A stretch of 64,000 nucleotides of DNA from Isoetes taiwanensis (taxonomy: Eukaryota > Streptophyta > Lycopodiopsida > Isoetales > Isoetaceae), in contig JAJEKV010000002.1 of the NCBI GenBank assembly GCA_021234155.1, forward strand, positions 3,614,586 to 3,678,585. Reading direction: 5' to 3'. The notes beneath the pieces were generated by a model. The model was not told the origin of the DNA, ran no database searches, and was given only the letters and a program-made list of their open reading frames with translations. Position 1 is the first letter of the stretch, and every line of letters begins with the position of its first letter. This document shows positions 23,327-34,213 of this stretch, piece by piece. The position numbers and the translations under genes are program-made.

Positions 23327-24574
23327 ATGGATGTAGAACATGCGGATTCAAAGTTATTTCGGATTATGATAGCCGTGAACCAATCCTCCATGGATGGATA
23401 TCCTCATCCATCCATAAGTAGTTCTAATGCCTTTGAATGGGTTCTTCAGAAACTAATTAGGCCCCGCTGTAAAGAAGATTATTTGTTATATATACTCCAT
23501 GTTCAAGTTCCTGATTCTGATGGTAAGCCCTTTTACTATTATTGATTTGGCCAGATCTTGTGCCGCAACAAGTAAAGTGAAATTATTGTATGTTTTTTCT
23601 AGGGTTTGATGATGTCGATAGTGTTTATGCAACAGCAGGGGATTTTGTGCACATGCATGACAAGGAACAAATTCGGGGGCTTCACCTTCTTGAGTATTTC
23701 GTCCATCTTTGTGATGAGTCTGAGGTTAAGACATATTTTCCTGGTTATGTAGCCGATAATTCTTGATCTTTGCTATGTGCCAGTGATGCAAAACATCCTT
23801 ACCTTACATTATGCTATATGCTAGTATAGATTATAGATGCATAATCTTTGCTTTTAATTCTGAAATTAAGTGGCAGATGTGGCATCAGCAGCTATTCAAT
23901 CTGGGAAATGATTCAAACATCCTGAACTTACATTATGCTATGTGCCAGTATGAATAGTCCTTGCTTTTATTTCTAACTCAAGTGGCAATTGCAGTATCAA
24001 CAGCTATTCAATCTGGGCAATGATCTAAACATTCTTTACTCCAATGATATGTGCCAGTATGAATTCTAGATTGCTCTTAATTCTGAATTTAAGTGAGAAA
24101 ATGCAGTATTAGGTTGAATTCTAGATGCATGATCCTTATCATCCTGAACTTAAGTGGCATATGCAGTATCAGCAGCTATTCAATCTGGGATTGTCAAATC
24201 ATAACATGGTTATCATCATAGAATTTTTGTATGGATTTTTGAATCTGTACCGGTTTTTCTCTTTGTAAGGTGAGTTGTAAAGCATGGATACGAAGAGGTG
24301 ATCCAAAAGAAGTCATATGCAAAGAAGCCGCAAGGTTGAAACCGGACATGCTGGTAATGGGAAGTCGTGGAATCGGAACTTTGAGCAAGTAAAAATTTTC
24401 TAGACTTAATTCTGCTGTACGGTTTGATTTTGTACACTTAGTTTTACTGTTTATGGTGCTTTAAGGCTTTTTATTGGGAGCGTGAGTGAACATTGCAACA
24501 AACATGCTTCATGTCCTGTGTTGGTGATTAAGCGCAATCCAGAGGATGCACCTGATGACCCATCTGATGATTAG
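23327..24574 (+). CDS. Universal stress protein family gene (USP domain), 4 exons
   Basis: A small soluble Rossmann-like alpha/beta protein of the universal stress protein superfamily, related to the plant proteins typified by Arabidopsis At3g01520; the family binds adenine nucleotides. Exons by reading frame and GT/AG borders: 23327-23522, 23603-23724, 24270-24388, 24466-24574. Together they are 546 bp, 181 residues, ending at TAG. Visible motifs are RIMIAVNQSS (first strand), LLYILHVQV, FDDVDSVYA, AWIRRGDPKEVI, and the nucleotide-binding signature MGSRGIG then FIGSVSEHC, then CPVLVIKRNP near the C-terminus. Start chosen at 23327 because it matches homolog length; an upstream ATG at 23246 gives a hydrophobic, unlike-family extension. 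Appears intact. Confidence 0.88.
23770..24190. repeat. Tandem repeats inside intron 3 of the stress protein gene
   Basis: Intron 3 (23725-24269) holds about four diverged copies of a roughly 115-120 bp unit. Landmarks are 'tgaacttaagtggcagatgc' and 'agcagctattcaatctggg' (about 23890, 24000, 24172) and 'tatgtgccagtatgaat' (about 23940, 24050). They enlarge this intron relative to the others (80 and 77 bp). Confidence 0.7.
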
Positions 24575-24859
24575 AGGTGAAATATGAATCATCATATATC
24601 TGCAGGATCCTAATGTTTGTTTACTAGCAAGATGTCGCTCTATGACTGAATATGAATTTAGAAATGGTAATTGGTGCTTTTTTATTCCTGGCAAGACTAG
24701 TGATAATGGCTAAATACTAATTATTTAGTCATTTGGACTGGGTTGGCAATCTTAATTCCAAGAGAAAAAGTAGCAAAAGCAATGTTCAAACTTTGGCAGT
24801 TTTCCACGGACCAGAATAACAAATTGTGGCTGTTATGATGGAGGAAACCGCACTGGGGA

Positions 24860-24943
24860 GGGGGTTTCCTGAAATAAACCCCACTGCGACGCGGCGGCGG
24901 CAGACGCAGCAGCGCCCGCCGAGGGTTTATTTCGTGAAACCCC
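24860..24943. repeat. Inverted repeat with GC-rich loop
   Basis: Arms of about 21 bp (ggggtttcctgaaataaaccc and its near reverse complement gggtttatttcgtgaaacccc) flank a GC-rich centre of cgg/cgc text. It lies 290 bp downstream of the stress protein gene stop. It would fold as a strong hairpin; it may be a miniature transposon remnant. Confidence 0.65.
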
Positions 24944-24949
24944 GAAGCC

Positions 24950-27783
24950 AATGGTTACGCCACGTAAATGTCCACAACGTGGAATTTTTTGCTAAAAAAA
25001 AAAAAATTATTTGGTCTACGATTCTCTCTCCTTTCTTCTCTTCCGATCCTCTTTTCTTCTCTTCCGACAAGCGATGGAGACGGTGCGGTGAGCTTTTTGC
25101 TTGGTACCGCACCAAATGATGTTTCTTTGTCCATTTTGTGACGGGTTGGTGGCGTTGAGCATAACCCTCATTTTTTCATCCATTTTTGGTGCAAGATTCG
25201 TCTGTTGAGTGGCTATGGCGGTTTTTTTCTTCTATTGGACGAGGTCTTGCATTATGCTTTTAGGTTATAATTTTGTGCATTTAGTAGTCCCAAGTGCTTT
25301 GGTTCGAGGCTTACGATGGCTGATTCAAATGTTCCTTGATCCATTCAAGATCTTTTGTTATCTTAGAAGAAGAGGAGTTCTTAGGCGTAACTTGTAGCGA
25401 TTTGAAGGTTGTAGGTCTTTTTTCCGGTTCCATTCACTATTCTTGCAAGCTATGGACAATTCTTTTCATGCATCAAGATGGCATGAATTATCGCGTGGAG
25501 AAAGCATGGCATAGGAAGCTTCTGTTGCCGGGAACAAACTAGTATGGCGCGTAGGCATGGCATCCGAAAACACAATAAACCCAGGTTTAAACACAACCGG
25601 ACCTCTATAGCCGTGAGCTTTGCAAAGGCGTAACCTTCAATCGAGAAAATCTTCCGAAAGCCGAGTGATCCAACGGAAATAAAAACCTTGCGGAGGTTTC
25701 TTGGCGGAACTCAAGGCGGCACCCGAGCTCCTCGAAAGGTTGTTTCTTGTTTAAACAAAAAGCCTAAAAAACAAGAAAATTCCATGTTGTGGACGTTTAC
25801 GTTTACGACAGTGTTTAGGATTCTATGGCAATTTCGGGCGCTTTTTGCAGAGTTACGATTATGTCGCATTTCTTTGGTACGACAGTTGAGCCTAATTTAG
25901 GGCATATATCAGATGCCTTATGCTGGGTTCACATCCACAGATTGCCGCACTTGCTGAACTTGGGCTGAGCCAAAAGAAATTCAGCCCTTTAGTTGAGAGT
26001 GATTTAGGGCATGGGGCAAAAATGATTAATGATGAAACACAACGGTTGCCCTAATCATTACAACATCTAAGCCAAATAGATATGGAATAGAATCAAACCA
26101 TTATAAAATATTGGAAGTATAGCAAACCACAAATAGAGGATATGAAATAGAATGTCAAACGTATAACAAGATACTAATGCATCAATGGGTTGCCTGTTAG
26201 AAGATCTATTGATGCGTTCACAACTACTCACTATTATAATCATTTTGTAATTCATAAGAAGATGCATTAAGTAAAAATAATTTACAAAAGTGTGGTCTAT
26301 ATTAAGTAAAACTAATTTACAAAAGTTGAAGCTTTGTAGTTGTCTTTTATTCTATCTACTCATATTTTTGTGGATATATGAGATTATAGGTTGTTTGGGA
26401 ATGACATTCTAGATTTTTAAGTTAGAACGTTTTATTAGATTCAGTTAGGCGCAAAAAATGGTAACATAGAAACCATTACATGTATTTCAATCGTGACGTT
26501 GTATGGTTTAGTTTAGTTTAGTATGGAAAATGTAAGAATATGTCTAGTTTAGTTTACTGGAGTTTGGTGGCGGCAAGAAATCTGAATTCACTTGTTTAGT
26601 GTCGCTTAGTCGAGTTAGTGTCGGCGATGAATTTAAATTCCATCATAACTTGAAGACAACACCGTAATTGTCCCTTATACGTTTAAAGGGAAGGTTTGGC
26701 TGGTCAATCAAAGTCACGTTCAGTTCATAGACAGTTTGGTTCATAGCGCAAAGTGTAAAGAATGGTTAAAAGTGAAACATGTACTAAAACTACAACAAGT
26801 GTGGCCATCAGTTTAGCCTCATAGTTCTAGTGCTAGAATACTACATATAGATGATTCAAATAAGTGTGACACCTTTGCAGTATGCAGTATTACTATATAA
26901 ACTTAGTTAGACCAAGAGGGGTGAATGTTTGGCTTGCCAGTCTTCCCCTAGTTGCCGCTGAAAAATGCGGATTGCATATCCACCTTCCCTTTATTTGCCG
27001 AAAAAATTGTACCATTATATGTCCATGAAGAAACGTAGAATAATAGCTTTCGTTCGAACGGTGGTCCATCGCCTCTGCATTGAGGCAGGCAAATGGACTC
27101 GGGAGGCATGGGAGGACATAATTTGTTAATGTTGCAGCAGTTTGCCATTTAGGATAAATGCCACGCCCTTCATAACTGTCCAGCATATGACTATATCCGA
27201 ACAATAGTCCCGCCTAATCATCCACTATATGTGCTGCTAGATACGACCTCTGTGGGCTTATTGGGATCATAGCTTCAAGAGATCATGGATACACGCACCC
27301 CGGGGGGTTCACCATTTTTTTCCGTACAAAACATGTGCGTGGGCGATGAAGGGGTTTTTTTGGCATTTTGAAGTACGTATACCTAAGGAGCGTCTTACGT
27401 TTTGGCGCCGGAGCTGCTGTATTTCCACGGTTTGAGGAGCGCTTTCGCTGCAGGTGGAGGGACTTAGAAATACGTTAAGGGGGGTTAGATGCTTTGATCA
27501 ATGCCTGACAGATACGTTTAAGGGTGCTTGGATTTCCGGAGGTATGTTTTGAATTTTTTTTTTCCCTGTACAGTTTTTGCCTCAGAAAACTTGTTTTTAT
27601 AGTTTCTTATGAATGGATTAGAAGTACTTTTATCTGAAACACATAACGCATTGTTGAGGATTAGATACATTTTAGTTTTGTTGCTTGAGATTCCCGTGCC
27701 TCCATTTCGCCCTTTCTACAAGTTTTTGGTCCGGATATTTACGCTCTAATATTTGATGCTTCTTATTTGCGTGTTGACAAAAA
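24950..27783. other. Mostly non-coding; one unrecognised minus-strand ORF
   Basis: No supported gene. A minus-strand ORF at 27204-26893 (103 codons) has several Cys/His residues but no recognisable domain. At about 27295 a GC-rich phrase (ccccggggggttcacc) recurs at about 33620 in the same orientation. Plus-strand ORFs at 25209-25900 have no recognisable content. Confidence 0.35.
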
Positions 27784-30700
27784 TGGAGAAGACAAGAGTC
27801 ATCAAGGTGAATGATGGGTGTGGAGTTGTGACTGACCTTGGCCTTGTCATGGCCTCCCACGAGTGCACTTATGTGGATGTACGAAAACGAAATAAGGCGG
27901 ACAAAGGTTGCTAGAGGATGAAAAAGAATTTATATTTCTTGGAGATAGGAAGTGGCCTTCACACCAAAGGCGAGGAGCTAAGGTTTAAAAGGTTTCTCGA
28001 CGAGATTACTATCAAGGTGGTTGGGGAGCATGCACATAAAGGCAAAGGACCTAGGTTTGAAAGCATTGCATCTCTAAATCACCAATTTGTGATGATAGAC
28101 CAAAACTGTCATAAGCCAGAGGAACGGACCAATGAAGAGGTAAACGATGATGAACTCCATCTAGTTGAAAATGCTTCCTTTTTAGATGATGTGCCGGATC
28201 TGAATTTGACAAAGGGCAAAATTTGCTATCAAGTTAGCAACTAAATTTGATGTTGCCGGATGGCAACATCATGCCGTGAAAAAAGTTGAGCGTGGAAGTT
28301 GAAGCAAATCGAAGGACGGGTTTGAATTGTGCTCTTATGATGTCCATGGTAAAGCAAGATTTTCTATTTGGTGTCTTGAATGTGAAAAGAAATATGGGAA
28401 AAGGTGGAGATGATACCATGTGTAACTTTGAGCGCAAACCATCTAAATTCAAAGGGCCATGCCGAATTATGGCGTAACCTCAAAGCGTGAGGAAAAGGGT
28501 CTGCTGGGAGGTCCGCAGATTGAGGAAAAGGAGGATCAGCCTTGTAATGAAGAGGAAGAGTTGCATATGTCCAAAGAGAACCAAGCTCTAGTTGAAAGTA
28601 CGTTTTCTGCTGCCATTGCAAAGTTTCAAGAGGAAACTAGAGTATTCGATGTTGTGTTTAAGCTTTATGAGAATACCATTGGTGGATTTGTAAGGGTTGA
28701 AGACATTCGTATCATTTGTGCCATGTGTGAAAGGCTCCTTGAGTTGTTTCCCAAATCTGGAAGTGTCGTTGGCCATATGAAAGACCATATTCTCTCAAAG
28801 AGGCACGTGCATGCCGTCATGAATATTGAGAAGGATTCAGATGAGCAAAGAACAAGAGGTGGGCCCCAAGAAATCTCTTTGAACCAGACCCGAATCAAGG
28901 GAATTTGCTTGAGTTTTTTGCAAAGGGTCGCGCTACATTTTATTTGCTACAAGTGTTCATATTCTAGCTTGTTTTTCTTCTTGATTTTACTTTGCCTTGT
29001 TTTGCAAATGATCCCTCCATCTCTGAGCAGCCAAGCATCATCAAGTAATAGTTCACGGAGTATACAAAAGCGCCTTGTAACATTTATTGTATTGTAAGTT
29101 TGTAGATTATTTAGACTTCGTTGCCTTTCCCCATGAAACATCTTTGGCTTTACTATGTTGGGGCTTTTGGCAAAAAAGCAGATATAAGTATGGTGGGAAG
29201 TATGGAGATAAAGCCAAGGATTTAAGACCCTTTCTGCATGAGCTGAAAATGGGAACAAAATGGTATTGTGAACCTACATTGCGGCATACATTAGTGGTTA
29301 GGCGGGGATGTAATCCATGTTAGTGTACAACGTTTAGGCATACCGTGCAAAGAGGATTAGCTTTAGTGGTGAACCCTTTGTTAATTATCAATGTTCACTT
29401 TGTCTTTGCTATTAGAAGGAAAAATATTTTTACATGAGAGTGCATAGGCAAAACCGATGATAAGGTGGCAAGGGGACTTAGAACTACTAAATTACGTATT
29501 AGATCGATTATCCGAATAGCATAGAGGTTAAAAATGGCTAGGTCTGTGGTGCGAGATAAGGAAGTTAAAAGCGAGTTAATGTTTTCCGAATGAGAGTTGT
29601 GGCATTGTCCATGAAGGAAAGGTCACTTAGAGGATGTTTGGAGGAGTCCATGAGCGAGAAAGGATGTGAACAGTTTTGCCAAGACATAGTGGAGGCACAT
29701 CGGCAAGGAAAATTTAGTGGTAGGCCAGCTTTGTGGGATTTTTTTAAGGGACATAGCTCAAAACATAATCGGACCTGGCCATAAAAGAAGATATAGAGAA
29801 ACCACGAAAAGCATTGTTTGAAACAATAAAGATTTGGGGAGGGAGAAGAATGCACAATTTTCTTTCTCTAAACTTTGGGGCCCAAGTATGTCCACCGATC
29901 GCTCTACACGAAAAGCTTCTTTACAAAGTCGGTATCGGGGAAGACACATTCAAGCATCTTGCTCAAACCTATTCTCGACACATGCAATGCCGCCAGACTT
30001 GATTTGGGTGGAATTCCAGCAATTGTGGCCGAGGATGAGACCGTCGTGAAGAGGGCTGTTCGTTGGATTCCGAGAGATGATTGTTTACTTGGCTTTTGTG
30101 GAAAGAAGGAAGGACATGTCTGCAATGGCACATTTGAGGTGATTGTTGGCTCCAATGAAGAGGGCTACAATGTCATTACGAAGGCCTTCGAGGAGAATGT
30201 GATTTCTCACTATGCAAGAGTTCTTATTGTAAACCCCTTGCACAAGAAGCCCAAAGCTTGTCCTTGCTATTATTCTTCACAGCGTAATAGATTTGATCAC
30301 CTTGAAGTAAGGCGTCGGTGGAACCGAATCCGGGGAGTTGTGGAATGCACACTTGAGAATGGTTGTTGGCCTCTAATCGGCCCACGGCTTCGGATGGAGA
30401 TTCAAGACGAAGAGCATGCATGTTTGAGGACTACACATCAAAGGGCTCTAAGACTCTACATTTGAAGTGCCATGGATTGGTTGGCCTTTAAGTGCCTCAA
30501 TTAATGATGATGTTTATGGGCTGCATGATCAAGATTTCGTGCACAATGGCAAGAAGCTTGTTAATCCGTTGGACAATGCATCTAGAAGATTGTACTTAGG
30601 GAAAGAGCTAGTCACTCTTAATGACATACACCATGTCTTTGAGTTATGCCAAGGGAGGCATGGGCTGGAACTTGGAGATGTGAAGTGGCAGGATAGGCAA

Positions 30701-31937
30701 AACTGGAGGGCTGCCCAACGCCTTGCCTCTAGAAAGGTTTAAGGGTGCTTGGACGACCTCAGAAATGGTACTGCAGGCCCACCAGCTCGGAATTTGGGGA
30801 CAAAAGTTTATTTGGAAATTGTGGCGACCTATATTGACATCTTCTTGTCACCTACTATGGACCTGAGAGCAAGGGTTAAGGCTGCTGCAACAGTTTCCTT
30901 TTTTTTTAGGTGTGCAAGAATAGCTTTTGCTTCTTTTAGTTTGGATTGTTCACTAAAATTCTAGGAGTTTGCTGATGATTCAACTTCTTTTTCATAACAG
31001 ACTTTGGAGGCTATGGTTGAAGGACCAAAACACGTATTCGTTGAGTAGAAACTTCATTAGTCGGGAAACCTTCATAGATGTGCAATTGTCATGTCATTTT
31101 GTTGTGCTGCTCATTAAGTATTTCAGGGATAAATTTGGGCATTTAGAGTTTCCCTTACAGTGCACAGGATCGGACGTGTGCAAAAACTTCTTCTCCAAAG
31201 TGGGTGGCATGGTGCGTAATGAAAGGTCGTATGATGGGGCAGACTTGTTGGAGAGTGCCTCTGCTTTGAATCATATCTCTGAATTTCAGACTGCCACGAC
31301 CCTCTTATTTCCGGCAGCTCATGTCAAGCAAGAGCACATTTGGCAGGAGTTAGAAAAAAAGGTAGATACTGATGGTAAAGTGCTGAATTGTGACCTTGCA
31401 GATTATAGTGGCGTAGATACGGACGTGAAGGTTGTTGCTGCTTTAAAGGAAGGGCTTACTGCTGCACAAGAATTGTGCGAGAGTGTCGGTATTACATGCA
31501 CGGGCACTGATCCATGGTTTAGTGAACCATGGAAATTTGAGGATTGGTTTAAAAGTAATTTCTCACTAGACTTGAGTTCTAACACTGTAGGAGATGAGAC
31601 CGATGTTGTGGAAGAGAGCATGGAGCCTCAAGGTGAAGAAGTAGTAAGTGAGGCTGATGTGGCCAGCTCTGAATTACGTCATGTATTTGATGAAATGTTG
31701 GATGAATGTGAGAGGAGAAAGCCCTCTCATGTATCTTGGCATGTTGAGATGGAAGGGAAGAGAATCTTTAAGTCAACCATTGTGAGTCATTTGAATGGAA
31801 ACCCGTGGCTTTCGAAGGATAGGTTGACGAGAGTTAGGACCTTGGTATATTCCATTGAAGAAAATAATGTTAATGCACTGACTCTACTAGGCATTGGAAC
31901 AGACTGTGCGGTCTACTTTGAAGAACATGTGGAATAA
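27784..31937 (+). pseudogene. DDE transposase of P-element/THAP9-like layout, broken
   Basis: A run of plus-strand coding blocks in changing frames: 27784-28244, 28459-28960, 29590-29780, 29875-30465, 30467-30742, 30750-31937. Diagnostic order: LLGFCG (about 30087), YARVLIVNPLH (about 30210), SDGDSRRR (30390-30413), QDFVHNGKKL (30530-30559), DRQNWRAAQRL (from 30692), WRLWLKD (about 31005), SC…GSDVCKNFFS (about 31090-31195), and a C-terminal acidic part ending LSKDRLTRVRTL. Acidic S-D, Q-D-x2-H-x2-K-x-x-N and D-R-Q-N motifs in this order resemble the catalytic core of P/THAP9-type transposases, which cut and paste DNA. No THAP zinc finger was seen. Frameshifts between blocks indicate a dead copy, unless some gaps are introns. 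Confidence 0.55.
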
Positions 31938-32920
31938 ATGGTGGTACCACAGACTAGACATGCTACAAAGAAAAAAAAGCGTAAATGCGTGTCAATTCAA
32001 AAGGTTTGGTACCTTGGAAGGGTATTGAGCATGAGGAGGAAGTCCGGCGGTCGCGGAGAGAGTAGAGAGCCCGTGGACTTGGTTAAACGCCTCGTCCTTT
32101 GAAGTTCACTAAATCTAGCATATTCTGAGAAAACACGTTGGCAAGGATGCCAAATCCATGTGGTTTACATACTTTATCGACCGATAATAGACTCATAGAC
32201 CTTGAGTCTATCATATTCCTGCATGTTTAAAATATGACCACCCAAAAACATTTACCATCCGCATGATAATGATAGGGCACAATTTGAATAAGTTTATGCG
32301 TGAACAAAATAATGGTAGGATAGCCACGTTATTAGGGCCACTAAATGGTTATAGTCTTGCTACTAACTATCTATTATTTTTGTTGTTTTGTAGGGGACAA
32401 GGGAAAGCAAAAGCTTTAGGGAATGCAATGCGGTAAGGGCGGATATTTGTTGCCACTGTAGTGTATTATCAAACAACATGCAGCTGTTTAATTATGGAAG
32501 CAGATACTCCGTATGGCAGCATGGTAAGACTACATTTTGCCATTTATATTTTAGCCTTAAGAGAAGAAGTATCAGCCTTCAAAAAAAGTAAGAACTCGGC
32601 TTGGTTTACTTTATGAGATTGCAGCTACATGATGAACTGAAGGTTTGAAAGGAGAAGACAATGGGAAAGATCACAAGAATAATTTTATGTCTATCTGGCA
32701 GTTCATGAAAATTTTTGTGTCACAAACACTCCAAAAGTCCTCGTGCCGTGATCGCCCCGTAGCTTCAGAGGTTCAAAGCTACTACAGGTCCATGGAAGGC
32801 GGCTCCTTTAGCTCAGAATCACCGAAACCTTCTCTACCCTGTCGGATGTGTTGGAAAAAGGCTGAGAAGGGCGACTGTGGCAAAGCAGTTCAAGATCTTC
32901 ACCATCAAAAATTTTCAAGG
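31938..32920. other. Downstream part of the transposase element, no clear gene
   Basis: Non-coding or degraded. The ORF 32645-33022 runs into the inverted repeat at 32921 and has Cys pairs (CRMCWKK) but no recognised domain. No terminal inverted repeats of the transposase element could be defined here. Confidence 0.3.
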
Positions 32921-33065
32921 GACACGCCGCTTCCGAACATACAGGCACCTTTTCGAGGAGTGCCTATAGCACGTTTTGGCATTAAAAAAAGCACACTTGA
33001 CATGCCATGTGGCACAATCTGAGCCCTCCATGTTTGATGCTTGACATACATACTTACGGAATAAT
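32921..33065. repeat. Inverted repeat pair, left copy
   Basis: About 145 bp that recur in reverse complement at 37815-37967. Shared text includes 'ttttcgaggagtgcctatag', 'ttttggcattaaaaaa', 'gtggcacaatctgagccct' and 'gacatacatacttac'. Identity is high but not perfect. See the right copy. Confidence 0.7.
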
Positions 33066-33419
33066 AATTATAATATAAAGATATTCACATGTCGATAACA
33101 TGTGCAATATAATAGGTTCTAATGGTTGTGCCCATGGTGCAACCCTTTACGGTCGCCATGTACATGTCGTCGTAGTCGACGTGTACTAGTGATGTGGCAG
33201 TATAATATACATATTTATATCGTATATTATACTAGAACGTCACATCTAAGTACTTCTTGAGGCGACTATGATCCTCATTGTTCTGCACATGTATTCACCC
33301 ATGTTCTTACACATTCCATCTAAGGAACAGAGTAGCATACTTCTCCAACGGGTTTTAAGGCGTGATGGATCTAAGGCCATTATGAGGGCTTGTATTTTAG
33401 AAGATTCTTGTTAAGAATG

Positions 33420-33612
33420 TATTTTTATCGTCCACGGAGACCAACTAGTCTATGGAATCCAAACAAAGAAAATAGCAAGCGTATTACTGTTAGGATTGAA
33501 AAGCCCCTGCCTTCAGGGGAAAATCCTTGGCAGACATGCTGACAAACTATACAAAGTTGTACAATGATGTATTAAGGCACAATTCAGTACCGTGTCAGAG
33601 GACATAGCTGAG
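33420..33612 (-). mobile_element. LINE 3' end, short copy
   Basis: Begins tatttttatcgtccacggagaccaac, the shared LINE terminus, then the conserved 'agcaagcgtattactg' and the small hairpin 'cttcaggggaaaatcctt'. Its tail is reduced to attcttgttaagaatg. It ends where the GC-rich 'ccggggggttcacc' begins (33617). Confidence 0.65.
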
Positions 33613-34011
33613 TGCGTGTTCCGGGGGGTTCACCTCTATGTAAAGGGGATATGGCATGTGCGTTCCAGGGGTCGGGAGAAACCCCTCCGTATACGGCTCT
33701 CCCCCCATAGAAACCCCTATGTATACAGTCTGGTGTTGGTGAAAAATAATACCTGATTCCATACTTTTACGGCTAATCCAATCCCTATTGACCCTACCCT
33801 TAACCGTATTTTTACGTCAAGTATATCACTAATGTAGCCTACCCTCTACCTTATATTTACATTCAACCTCCCAAATTTTGCATAGGACTAGAGGACTGTA
33901 GAGCTCCTTGACATGAAGGTTTAGGGTTTGTCAGATCAATGGTCCCTCTTGGTTCAATGGTGGTCACCCGGGTGGTCACTGAAAAAAAGAAAAGCAGGGA
34001 ACACCAACCAA

Positions 34012-34213
34012 CAGGGTTAATAGATTTTTTTATTGGGTTAATAGTTAATAGGGTTAATAGATTCTATTATTGTGTTAATAGGCTAATAGTGTTAATAGTT
34101 AGGCTAATAGTGTTAATAGTTAATAGTTATTGGGTTAATAGGGTTAATAGATTGTATTATTGTGTTAATAGGGTTAGGCTAATAGGGTTAATAGGGTAAT
34201 AGGGTTTATTATT
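34012..34213. repeat. Minisatellite of gggttaata-type units
   Basis: About 200 bp built from variants of gggttaata, such as 'ttaatagggttaataga' and 'gtgttaatagttaggctaat'. A longer 'agattctattattgtgttaatagg' period occurs twice (about 34059 and 34150). The unit resembles an expanded plant telomere unit but is not (TTTAGGG)n. Confidence 0.8.

Noticed and set aside
27290-33640. Terminal inverted repeats of the P-like element at the two ccggggggttcacc phrases
   Set aside because: The two copies are in the same orientation, not inverted, and no target duplication adjoins them.
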